From CAZRIP01 sp964600165 (lineage in GTDB: Bacteria; Elusimicrobiota; Elusimicrobia; UBA1565; UBA9628): a DNA stretch of 64,000 bases. How positions within the stretch are numbered: the first letter of the stretch is position 1; each line of letters begins with the position of its first letter. The notes beneath the pieces are model-generated. The model was not told where the DNA came from. It was given only the letters and a program-made list of their open reading frames with translations, and searched no databases. Below, piece after piece: positions 50,067 through 58,087 of this stretch. The stretch spans positions 1-64,000 of the forward strand of contig CAZRIP010000002.1 of NCBI GenBank assembly GCA_964600165.1, given 5' to 3'. Position numbers and translations under genes: made by a program.

Positions 50067-50786
50067 GTGATCGATGGCATCGGCGGAATCGCTCGTCGGA
50101 TGCTGGGCGTCTTTTCGCGGCCGAGGCGGCGCGTGCTTTTCGTGGGCAACAGCCTGATCTATCGCGCCGTCGGCTCGGCTCGCGCGCCGGACGTGCTCAG
50201 CGATCTTCCTGGCGCCGTCGAGGCCCTGTGGCGGCTGCGCGGCGGCGGACCGCGTCTGCTCGTCGGCAGGAGGACCGAGGACGCCGCCACTCTGACGGAG
50301 CACGCGGACGACCGCGTCCTGCTCCGGTTGCTGAGCTCGGGGACCTGGGACGACGTCGTGCTGCAAGAGCAGAGCGGCGCCGTGTTCTCGAGCTCGCCGG
50401 ACTCCGCTCGCGCGGCCCGGGCCCTGGCGGACGCGGCGCGCGCGGGAGGGGCGGCTCCGTTTCTCTTGTCGACCTGGACCGCCGATCGGCGAGCCGACGT
50501 CGTCTCGGCGTACGAGGGGCTGTCGCGCGCATGCGGCGTCGCGCTGATCCCGTCGGCCCGCGTCTGGAGCCGGGTCGAGCGCGACCGTCCGGGACTCGCG
50601 CTGCGCGCCGAGGATGGGCTTCACGCCAGCCGCCTCGGCACCTACCTCCTGGCTTGCGTCGTCTGCGAGAGCTTGCGCGGCCCGGCGGCTTCGGCGTCGG
50701 CGCGCGAGGACGATTGGGCCGGACGCGAGTCGTCCGCGGGGCCCGAGGAGCTTGCCTACCTGCGCGCGGCGGCGACCTCGGCGTAG
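50067..50786 (+). CDS. SGNH/GDSL-type hydrolase
   Basis: A 239-residue esterase-fold protein. Block I is FVGNSLIY (nucleophile Ser near residue 29), block III has VVLQEQSG, and block V is EDGLHASRLG with the Asp-x-x-His pair. No signal peptide is seen. Such enzymes often remove or move acyl groups on glycans. The GTG at 50067 is preferred to the ATG at 50049, which touches the -10 box. The 3' end overlaps the convergent GT4 gene by 31 bases. Confidence 0.8.
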   Translation: MIDGIGGIARRMLGVFSRPRRRVLFVGNSLIYRAVGSARAPDVLSDLPGAVEALWRLRGGGPRLLVGRRTEDAATLTEHADDRVLLRLLSSGTWDDVVLQEQSGAVFSSSPDSARAARALADAARAGGAAPFLLSTWTADRRADVVSAYEGLSRACGVALIPSARVWSRVERDRPGLALRAEDGLHASRLGTYLLACVVCESLRGPAASASAREDDWAGRESSAGPEELAYLRAAATSA

Positions 50787-51760
50787 AGCCGCCGGTAGCG
50801 GCGCGCCACGGAGCCCCATTCGAACCGGCGAGCCGTTTCACGGGCTCGCCGCCCCAGTCGAGCGCGCAGACGCGCGTCGCGGCAGAGCAGCCGCATCGCC
50901 CGGGTCAGCGCCTTCACGTCGTTGGGAGGCACGAGCAGTCCGTCGACCCCGTGCGTCACGGCCTCCGCGACGCCGCCGACGCGAGCCGCGATCACGGCCT
51001 TGCCGCGCGCCATCGCCTCCAACAGCGCCATCGGCATGTTCTCGTCGCGGGATGGGAGCACGAAGAAGCGGCAGGAGCCAAGCAAAGAGTCGACGCGCCT
51101 CGGTCCCACGGCGCCCGGGAACCGCGCGCGCCGACCGAGCCGCAGGGCCGCGGCGAAGCGCGGCAGCCGCCCCGCCGACTGGTCCGGGCCGCAGACCACG
51201 AGCCGCAGCCCGGGCTCGCTCTCGGCCAGCGCGGCGAAGGCCATCAGCAGCACGTCCGTCCCCTTATAAGCCGCGAGGCGCCCGACGGTCAGGATGAAAT
51301 CCTCCGCCCGCCGTCCGGGCGCGCGAGACGCGGGACCGGGCTCGGCGCCGTTGGGGATCGCCAGCGGCGCGCGGCGCAGCCGCAGCGCTTTCAACTCCTT
51401 GCTGCCCGCGCGGGAGACGGAGGTCACGGCGTCGGCGCGCCGCGCCAGGCGCAAGAGCTCGTCGCGATCGTCGAGCAGGTCTAGCGAGGCGCCCTGGTGC
51501 GTGACGATCAGGGCGGTCCTTGCCGGGAGACGCACGCGGCGCGGGAAGCCGACGCGGCGGCTGAAGCAATGGACGTGGCAGACGTCGATCTCCTTTTGCC
51601 GCAATAAGCGCTCGAGCGCGGCAGAGAGACCTGAGCGGCGGCCCGACGGAGGAAAGAGATAGACGTCGTCTCCGGCGGCGCGCAAGCTGCTCCCGAGCGA
51701 GCGCAGCACTCTTGCGTGGGCGGGGTCCGACCGCGAGGGAGCGACGAGCACGACCCGCAT
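50756..51760 (-). CDS. Glycosyltransferase family 4
   Basis: GT-B retaining glycosyltransferase of 334 residues. The N-lobe has a short start (MRVVLVAPSRSD) and a VCHVHCFSRR strand; the C-lobe has VGRLAAYKGTDVLLMAF, VVCGPDQS, LPSRDENMPMALLEAMA and DGLLVPPND with the E-x7-E type donor site. It is soluble. The C-lobe resembles that of the truncated GT4 at 61309. The ATG at 51760 fits; a long upstream frame is antisense to the GT2 gene. It stands alone as a minus-strand gene inside the plus-strand glycan block. Confidence 0.92.
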   Translation of the reverse strand: MRVVLVAPSRSDPAHARVLRSLGSSLRAAGDDVYLFPPSGRRSGLSAALERLLRQKEIDVCHVHCFSRRVGFPRRVRLPARTALIVTHQGASLDLLDDRDELLRLARRADAVTSVSRAGSKELKALRLRRAPLAIPNGAEPGPASRAPGRRAEDFILTVGRLAAYKGTDVLLMAFAALAESEPGLRLVVCGPDQSAGRLPRFAAALRLGRRARFPGAVGPRRVDSLLGSCRFFVLPSRDENMPMALLEAMARGKAVIAARVGGVAEAVTHGVDGLLVPPNDVKALTRAMRLLCRDARLRARLGRRARETARRFEWGSVARRYRRLYAEVAAARR

Positions 51761-51796
51761 GTACGCAAGATAGCATTTGTATAATACCGGCCGATC
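51761..51796. promoter_or_regulatory. Divergent promoter gap between GT4 and GT2 genes
   Basis: Plus strand: TATAAT at 51780-51785, 11 bases before the ATG at 51797. Minus strand: TGCTATCTT, 6 bases before the ATG at 51760. Both starts share 36 bases. Confidence 0.5.
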
Positions 51797-52996
51797 ATGA
51801 AGGCCAAGCGCGGGAAGCTTCTGCTCATCGCACCCGTCGACGCGCGCATGCTCCGCCTGTCGCGCGAGCTCTCGCGCGATTGGGAGCTCCATTCTCGCTG
51901 GCCCGCGGAGGCTCCTTTGGGCGCGCCGAAGGAGCTCCTTTCCCGGGAGAGCTATTCCGCGATCCTTCTGGCCGACGACCCCCGCGCGCGCGGCTGCGTC
52001 GGCCCGCTGCGCCGGTTCACAACGGCGCCCATCGTCTTTATTAAGGGAGAGCCCGCCTCGCCCGGCGCGCCCGCGGCGCCGCGTTCCGGCGAACGCTCCG
52101 ATCAGGCGATCTCGGTCGCCGCCGAGATCTGGTCGTTCGCCCGCGCCGAGCGCGCGTGGCTCAATCGACGTCTTTCTTCGCTCGTCGCGCCGCGGGCGCC
52201 GCGGTCCGCGGGATTGACGAGCATCGTCATCCCGTGCCTTGACAAGCTCGACTACACGCGCAAATGCCTCGAGAGCGTGGCCCTTCACACGAGTCTCCCG
52301 CACGAGGTCATCGTCGTCGACAACGGCTCGCGCGACGGCACGGCGGCCTACGTCCGGAGCCGCCGTCGCGTGCGTCTCATCCGCAATCGCGAGAACCTCG
52401 GCTTCGCGCGCGCGGTCAACCAGGGCATGCAGGCGGCTACGGGTCGCTACGTCGTCTGGCTCAACAACGACGCCGTCGTGACGCCCGGCTGGCTGGAGGG
52501 GCTCATAGGCTGCGCGGAACGCTCGCCGTGGATCGGCGCCGTCGGTCCGTGCACCAACGAAGCCGTGGGCTATCAGCGCGTCGAGTCCCCATCCTACCGC
52601 GGCGGCGACGGACTGCTGGCGTTTTCCCAGGCTTGGTCGCTGCGGCACCGGGGCCGCTCCATCGCCGCGCACCGCCTGACGGGGTTTTGCTTGCTGCTCA
52701 AGAGCGAGGTGATCAAGCAGATCGGGCTCCTCGACCCGCGCTTTTCGCCCGCCTGCTACGAGGATTTCGACTACTGCTTGCGGATCCGTCAGGCCGGTTA
52801 TGAGCTCGCTTGCGCGCTCGACGTCTACGTCCATCACGACGGGCATCAAAGCTACGCGAGCCGCGACGCGATGCTGCGCCAATCGGCGGCCAGCCGCGAG
52901 ATCTTCCTGGATAAATGGTGTCACCAAGCGCTGAGCCTGCTCGACGACCTCGACGCCGAAGCCGCGCGCGTCCACGCCCGCCGAGCGCGGGGGTGA
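51797..52996 (+). CDS. Glycosyltransferase family 2 with extra N-terminal domain
   Basis: A 399-residue protein. Residues 1-135 form a separate domain with strands LLLIAPVD, SAILLADD and APIVFIKG, which resembles a receiver-like alpha/beta fold without the usual acidic set. The GT-A part starts at TSIVIPCLDKLDY near 142, with VVDNGSRDGT, WLNNDAVV and FCLLLKSEV then YEDFDYCLRIRQAG. This is the rhamnosyl/galactofuranosyl-type GT2 common in polysaccharide loci. No membrane segment is seen. The end overlaps the next GT4 start (GTGA). Confidence 0.9.
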   Translation: MKAKRGKLLLIAPVDARMLRLSRELSRDWELHSRWPAEAPLGAPKELLSRESYSAILLADDPRARGCVGPLRRFTTAPIVFIKGEPASPGAPAAPRSGERSDQAISVAAEIWSFARAERAWLNRRLSSLVAPRAPRSAGLTSIVIPCLDKLDYTRKCLESVALHTSLPHEVIVVDNGSRDGTAAYVRSRRRVRLIRNRENLGFARAVNQGMQAATGRYVVWLNNDAVVTPGWLEGLIGCAERSPWIGAVGPCTNEAVGYQRVESPSYRGGDGLLAFSQAWSLRHRGRSIAAHRLTGFCLLLKSEVIKQIGLLDPRFSPACYEDFDYCLRIRQAGYELACALDVYVHHDGHQSYASRDAMLRQSAASREIFLDKWCHQALSLLDDLDAEAARVHARRARG

Positions 52997-54171
52997 AGCC
53001 GGGCGTCCTGGTGGTGATCCCCCGCATCATCTACCCCGCCGTCAGCGGCGGAGAGTTGCGCGTCTACTCGCTGTTGCGCCGGTTGTCGGGCCGCTATCGC
53101 TTCTCCCTGCTGACGTTCATCGAGCCCCGCGCGCGGGCGCAGAGCCTGGCGGCGGCCATGAGCCTGGAGAAGAGCCTCGTCGAGAGGGTCCACTGCGTGG
53201 AGCGTTCTCCGTCGCCTCGGCTCGTGGAGGGAACGGCGCTCCCGTCGGACTTCTACCGCTCGCGCGAGCTCGCCCGCGGCTTGCGCGCGATCTTGGCGCG
53301 AGGAGGCACGGACCTCGTTCAGATCGAGTTCGCCGAGATGGCGCAGTACGCGCGCGACGCCGGCGGCCGCGTGCCGGTCGTGCTCACAGAGCACGACACG
53401 AGCGTGCTGTCTCGCGACCGCTCCTACTTGCGGAAAGCGCTCGGCGCGCGGACGCTGCGCCGGCAGCGCGCTTATCATCGCCGCGCGCTCTCGCGCTGCG
53501 ACCGGGTCGTCGTGATGTCCGAGGCCGATCGCGAGCGGATGGCCGAGTTCGTCGACGCGCGGCGGCTGTGCGTCGTCCCGACGGGCGTCGATCTCGAGCA
53601 ATTCCCGGTCGCGCCGTGGGCGGGGCGGCGCGGACGCACCATCGTTTTCGTCGGACACTATCTCCATTACCCGAACCAGGACGCCGCCGTGCGCTTGCGG
53701 CGGGAGATCCTGCCGCGCGTCGCCCGGCGCGCGCCGGGCGCGAGGCTCTTGCTGGTAGGCTCCGGCGTCACCGGCGCCGTGCGCGCGCTGGCCGGGCCTT
53801 CCGTGCGGGTCACCGGTCCCGTGGAGTCCGTGCACCCGTTTTTGGCCGGGGCGAAGGTCTTCGCCGCGCCTATGCGCTTGGGCCACGGCATCAAGGGCAA
53901 GCTGCTCGAAGCCTTCGCGGCCGGCGTCCCGGTCGTCGCGTCGACGCAGGCCTGCGAGGGGATCCCGCAGGCCAAGCACGGCGAGCACCTGCTGCAAGCC
54001 GACGACCCGGAGCGGTTCGCGGGGCACGTCGCGCGCCTGCTGGTCGACCCGGCGCTGGGCCGCTCGTTGGCGCGCGCGGCGCGCGCGCTGGTCGAGAGAC
54101 ACTTCCGATGGGAACAATCGGCGGCGCGCCTGGATCGCCTCTACAAGGACTTGCTCGATGCGCGCGCTTAG
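52993..54171 (+). CDS. Glycosyltransferase family 4
   Basis: A 392-residue GT-B enzyme. The N-lobe is present (VLVVIPRIIYPAVSGGELRV, VLTEHDTSVLSRDRSYLRK), and the C-lobe has VFVGHYLHYPNQDAA, HPFLAGAKVFAAPM, GHGIKGKLLEAFAAGVPVV and EGIPQAKHGEHLL. The GHGIKGKLLE block is typical of the sugar transferases that use activated hexoses in capsule clusters. The GTG at 52993 overlaps the GT2 stop; an upstream start would lie inside that gene. It overlaps the next gene by 14 bases. Confidence 0.92.
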   Translation: MKPGVLVVIPRIIYPAVSGGELRVYSLLRRLSGRYRFSLLTFIEPRARAQSLAAAMSLEKSLVERVHCVERSPSPRLVEGTALPSDFYRSRELARGLRAILARGGTDLVQIEFAEMAQYARDAGGRVPVVLTEHDTSVLSRDRSYLRKALGARTLRRQRAYHRRALSRCDRVVVMSEADRERMAEFVDARRLCVVPTGVDLEQFPVAPWAGRRGRTIVFVGHYLHYPNQDAAVRLRREILPRVARRAPGARLLLVGSGVTGAVRALAGPSVRVTGPVESVHPFLAGAKVFAAPMRLGHGIKGKLLEAFAAGVPVVASTQACEGIPQAKHGEHLLQADDPERFAGHVARLLVDPALGRSLARAARALVERHFRWEQSAARLDRLYKDLLDARA

Positions 54172-55078
54172 CCTTTATCCTCCCGGCCGCCGCCGCGCCT
54201 TGGCGCGCTCCTTCGCGTCGGCGCGCCCCTTCAAGCACGTCGTCATCGACGATTTCTTCGCCCCCGGATTCTGCCGGCGCCTGGCGAAGGATTTCCCGAA
54301 GTACGACCGCGCGCGCTTCCTCAACGAGCACGGCGACCCGGGGAAAGCGCACCACGAGGCGCTGCGGCGGCTGGGTCCGGCCTTCCGCGCGCTCGACGAC
54401 GCGCTTCGCTCTCCCGCGTTCATCGGGCTCATCGAGGACATCTCCGGCATCGACGGCCTGCTCTTCGATCCCTCGTATTTCGGCGGCGGGACGCACGAGA
54501 ACCTCGACGACATGGAGCTGTTTCCGCACGTCGACTTCAACTGCCGCGGCGGCCTGCACCGCCGTTTGAACCTGCTGATCTATCTCAATCCCGTCTGGCG
54601 CGCGGAGTGGGGAGGCTCGCTGCAGCTCCACGAGAACGCCTGGCCGGCGCGCCGCGACGACCGCGTCAAGACCGTCGCGCCGCTGATGAACCGGTGCGTC
54701 ATGTTCGAGACGACCGACCGGTCTTGGCACGGCTTCGAGCGCCTGCGTCTTCCTCCGGGCGAGCGCGTCTCGCGCCGCTCGATCGCGCTCTATCTTTACT
54801 CGAAGAGCCCGGCCGCGGGCGTGGCCCCGATCCCGCCGGACCTGACGATGTTCGTCGACCGGCCGCTGCCCGAGCGCTTCAAGCAGGCCGGACGCGCGCT
54901 GTCGGCCGAGGACGCGCGCGAGCTGGAGCGGCTGGTGGTCGAGCGCGACCGGCGCATCGAGTATCTTTACGGCCGCGCGTTGGATTGGTACCGAAGAGCC
55001 GTGCGCGGCGAGGCCGTCTCGGGCATGCTGGATGAGGCGGCGGAGCGCGTGCGCCGCCTGCGCCGAGGACGCGCGTGA
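54158..55078 (+). CDS. 2-oxoglutarate/Fe(II)-dependent oxygenase
   Basis: A 306-residue prolyl-4-hydroxylase-like protein. The Fe(II) ligands are His124 and Asp126 in FPHVDFN and His191 in SWHGF; the 2-oxoglutarate-binding Arg is in RRSIALY near 206-207. The N-terminal KHVVIDDFFAPGFCRRLA is the usual P4H_c fold entry. The substrate is unknown; inside a glycan block, oxidation of a sugar or a protein side chain is equally possible. It is coupled by overlap to the GT4 upstream and the radical SAM gene downstream. Confidence 0.9.
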   Translation: MRALSLYPPGRRRALARSFASARPFKHVVIDDFFAPGFCRRLAKDFPKYDRARFLNEHGDPGKAHHEALRRLGPAFRALDDALRSPAFIGLIEDISGIDGLLFDPSYFGGGTHENLDDMELFPHVDFNCRGGLHRRLNLLIYLNPVWRAEWGGSLQLHENAWPARRDDRVKTVAPLMNRCVMFETTDRSWHGFERLRLPPGERVSRRSIALYLYSKSPAAGVAPIPPDLTMFVDRPLPERFKQAGRALSAEDARELERLVVERDRRIEYLYGRALDWYRRAVRGEAVSGMLDEAAERVRRLRRGRA

Positions 55079-56214
55079 GGCGGGCTCCCAAGGACGTCTC
55101 TTTCGTGCTCAAGCAACTGGACCGCTGGGTCGCGGCCGGCGTCCGAAAGCTCGGCGGCGAAGGCGCGCGCCCGGAGCCGATCCGCGAGCTCCACGTGGAG
55201 CTGACCCACCGCTGCGACCTCAAGTGCGTGATGTGCCACCATTGGGAGATGCCCGCTCGCGATCCGGGCTCCGTCGAGCGGGAGTTGACGCCGCGGCAGC
55301 TCGACGCGATCGCGGGACGTTCGCGCCTGCTGCGCGCGGTCCAGTTCGTCGCCGTGACGGGAGGGGAGCCGTGGGTGCGGCCCGACGCCGTCGACGTCGT
55401 CGCCGTGCTGCGGCGGCGGTTCCCTCGCGCGTCTCTCGGCGTGCTGACCAACCTTTGGAACACCGGCCTCCTGCGCCGCAAGCTCGGCGAGCTCGCCGAC
55501 CGCGGCGTCGAGCGCTATTGGCTGGGCTCGTCGCTGGACGGCCTGGGCGCCACGCACGACCGCGTGCGCGGGCAGCCCGGCGCCTTCAAGGGCTTCGAGC
55601 GCACGCTGGCGATGCTCCGCAAGGAGTTTCCGAAGGTCGACGTCTCGGTGAACTTCACGATCCTGCCGGACAACGCCGGCGAGCTGTGGGACGTCTACTC
55701 ATTCGCCAAGGGCAACGGTCTGGGCTTCGGAGCGCAATTCGTGGTCGAGCACGAGGGTCTCCCGGCGCCGAAGGCCTTTTCTTGGAAGCCCGCCCAGTTG
55801 GCGCGCGTCGAGGCGCAGATCGACCGGATCCTCGAGGACATCGCCCGCTCCGAGCAGGCGCTGATGCGGCTCGTGACGGCGCCGCCCTCTCAGTCGCGCG
55901 GGCTGTGGAACCGGCTCCTGTTTTGGAAGTACCTGCGCCGGCACGGGCGCGGCTCGCCGCGATTCTTCGACGACTGCATGGCCGGCGAGCGCTACGCGAT
56001 GCTCGATCCCGAGGGCAACCTGTTCTTCTGCCCGGTCAACAAGCACAAGACGGTCGGCAACGTGCGCGACGACGGCTTCGACGCCGTCTGGCGCTCCGCC
56101 CGCGCCGGGCGCGTGCGCGGCGAGCTGATTCCCTGCCAGTGCCGCTGCTGGCTCAACTGCATCGCCAACCCGATCCTCGATCGGGTCACGCGGCTGGCTC
56201 TCGACGATGCCTAG
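55075..56214 (+). CDS. Radical SAM/SPASM-type enzyme
   Basis: A 379-residue radical SAM protein with CxxxCxxC at Cys47, Cys51 and Cys54 (RCDLKCVMCHHWEMP), then TGGEPWVRP near residue 100 and a C-terminal Cys-rich segment (DDCMAGERYAML, FFCPVNKHK, CQCRCWLNC) like a SPASM/Twitch domain for extra FeS clusters. Many such enzymes modify peptides or sugars; here the substrate is unknown. The GTG start overlaps the oxygenase stop by 4 bases, and the two may act one after the other. The end overlaps the GT2 gene by 8 bases. Confidence 0.92.
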   Translation: MRRAPKDVSFVLKQLDRWVAAGVRKLGGEGARPEPIRELHVELTHRCDLKCVMCHHWEMPARDPGSVERELTPRQLDAIAGRSRLLRAVQFVAVTGGEPWVRPDAVDVVAVLRRRFPRASLGVLTNLWNTGLLRRKLGELADRGVERYWLGSSLDGLGATHDRVRGQPGAFKGFERTLAMLRKEFPKVDVSVNFTILPDNAGELWDVYSFAKGNGLGFGAQFVVEHEGLPAPKAFSWKPAQLARVEAQIDRILEDIARSEQALMRLVTAPPSQSRGLWNRLLFWKYLRRHGRGSPRFFDDCMAGERYAMLDPEGNLFFCPVNKHKTVGNVRDDGFDAVWRSARAGRVRGELIPCQCRCWLNCIANPILDRVTRLALDDA

Positions 56215-58087
56215 GCTCGTCTCGATCATCGTCTTGTGCCACGATCGCTGGAGCGACACCCGTCGCTGCCTGGAGGCCGTCCGCCGCTCCACGCCGCCGG
56301 ACCTTTACGAGGTGCTGGCCTACGACAACGCCTCGACCGACGGGACGTTCGCGCGCTTGAGCGCGCTCGCGCGAGGCTGGCCGCAGCTCAAGCCGCGGCG
56401 CAACGAGCGCAATCTTTCTTTCGCGGAAGGCGTCAACAAGGGCATGCGCGAGGCCCGCGGCGATCTCTTCCTGTGGCTCAACAACGACACCGTGCCGGAG
56501 CGCGGCTGGCTCGAGGGACTGCTCGCGGCCTTGGGGGCCGGCGGCGCGGCCGCGGCCGGCCCGATGACCGACCGCATGGCGCCTCTCGACCAAGTCGGCG
56601 CTCGGTTCAAGACGAAGGCGCGCGGCCGGATCCGCGACGAGACGTTCCTGGGCGGCTTCTGCTTCTTGGTCGCGCGCGCCGCGGTCGAGCGCGCCGGCCC
56701 CATGGACGAGCGTTTCGAGTGGGGCTGGGAGGACATGGATTACTGCCTGCGCCTGCGTCAGGCGGGCGAGAAGCTGGTCTTGGCACGCGACGTTTTCGTC
56801 CATCACGCGGGCAGCCGGACGCTGCGCAAGATGCCCATGCCGCGGCGGCGGGCCACCGATTTTCGCAATCGGCGGCTGATCCTCGAAAAGTGGGCGCGCG
56901 GCGAGCCGTGGCGCTCGGACTTCCTGAGGCTCTATGAAAGGATGCCCTCGCCGTGGCGGTCGATCGGACCGGGCGTCTCCGTGATCGTCGCTTGCGACGG
57001 ACCGTGGCCGGCCGCGCGCGCGCGCCTCGAGGCGCTGCGACGCTCCGCCGCGGGGCAGGACTGCGAGGCTCTGTTGGTCGCCGGCGAGCGCCGGCGCGCG
57101 GCGGAGCTTCGGCGTTGGGCCGCGGCGTGGCCGGCGGCCAAGGTGGTCGGCCCCTGGGGAGACGCCCCTCCGGCCAAGGCGTTCAATCGCGCCGCGGCTC
57201 TCGCTTGGGGCGACCATCTGGCTTTTCTCGACGCGGGCACGCGGGTCTCTCCGATGTGGCTCGCGGGCTTGCGCGCGGCGTTGCGCGGCCGGCCCGACAT
57301 CGGCGTCGCCGCCCCGGTCGGCGCGAGCTTGGGTTTTCTCGTCCGCCGCGACGTGTTCGCGCGCGTCGGCGGCTTCGACGAGCGTTTCTCCGGCGCCTTG
57401 TGCGGCGACGATTACCGCCGGCGAGTCGGCGAGGCCGGCTTCCCGGTCGTGGAGGCGCCCGGCGCCCGCGTCGTCACCACGCAGGCGCGGCCTATCGCCT
57501 CGATCGTGGTCGCGTGCCGCCGCGATCGGCCGACGACGCGCCGCTGCTTGGAGGCGATCCGGCGTTCGGCCGGCGCTTTTCCGCACGAGATCCTGGTGGC
57601 CGCTTCTTGGGGCGCCATCCACGAGGCCGACGCCCTCAACCGCGCGCTGCGCGAGGCTCGTGGCGAGCATGTCGTCGTGATGTCGGGCGACGCGGCGCCG
57701 GAGGCGGGATGGCTCGAGGCGCTCGTCGAGGCGGCGCGCTCGGAGCGCGACGTCGCCGGCGCGGCTCCGGCCTGCGCGGACTCGGATCTTTCCTGGCAGT
57801 CGCGCGTGCCGCCCGGCGGCGCGCGGCCCGTCCGCTTCGTGCGCGGGCTCTGCCTGCTGATCCCGCGCCGCGCGCTCTCGCTCCTCGGCGACTTCGACGA
57901 CCGCTTCCGGCGCGACCTTCACGTCGAAGACTTCTGCATGCGCGCCGAGCAGCGCGGCCTCAAGATCCTCGTCAGCGGGAAAGCCCGCGTGCGCCGGATC
58001 CCGAAGGGGCGTCCCAAGAAGCCGTCGGCGCACGATCTCAAACTCTGGTTCCACAAGTGGCCTGCCGCCGGGCTCCTTCAGCGTTGA
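56207..58087 (+). CDS. Glycosyltransferase with three GT2-like modules
   Basis: A 626-residue protein. Module 1 (about 1-250) is a full GT-A GT2 with SIIVLCHDRWSDTRR, AYDNASTDGT, WLNNDTVP and WGWEDMDYCLRLRQAG. Module 2 begins near 256 (VSVIVACDGPWPAAR) and is shorter and less complete, with FLDAGTRV and CGDDYRRRVGEAG. Module 3 starts near 426 (ASIVVACRRDRPTTRR), with VVMSGDAAPEAGW and HVEDFCMRAEQRG. Modules 2 and 3 lack a clear DxD pair, so only module 1 looks catalytic. This suggests internal duplication and decay, or a multi-headed polymerase-like enzyme. Confidence 0.88.
   Translation: MPRLVSIIVLCHDRWSDTRRCLEAVRRSTPPDLYEVLAYDNASTDGTFARLSALARGWPQLKPRRNERNLSFAEGVNKGMREARGDLFLWLNNDTVPERGWLEGLLAALGAGGAAAAGPMTDRMAPLDQVGARFKTKARGRIRDETFLGGFCFLVARAAVERAGPMDERFEWGWEDMDYCLRLRQAGEKLVLARDVFVHHAGSRTLRKMPMPRRRATDFRNRRLILEKWARGEPWRSDFLRLYERMPSPWRSIGPGVSVIVACDGPWPAARARLEALRRSAAGQDCEALLVAGERRRAAELRRWAAAWPAAKVVGPWGDAPPAKAFNRAAALAWGDHLAFLDAGTRVSPMWLAGLRAALRGRPDIGVAAPVGASLGFLVRRDVFARVGGFDERFSGALCGDDYRRRVGEAGFPVVEAPGARVVTTQARPIASIVVACRRDRPTTRRCLEAIRRSAGAFPHEILVAASWGAIHEADALNRALREARGEHVVVMSGDAAPEAGWLEALVEAARSERDVAGAAPACADSDLSWQSRVPPGGARPVRFVRGLCLLIPRRALSLLGDFDDRFRRDLHVEDFCMRAEQRGLKILVSGKARVRRIPKGRPKKPSAHDLKLWFHKWPAAGLLQR

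Noticed and set aside
56186..58054. Minus-strand open frame of over 600 codons
   Set aside because: Antisense to the three-module glycosyltransferase; its translation is low-complexity.
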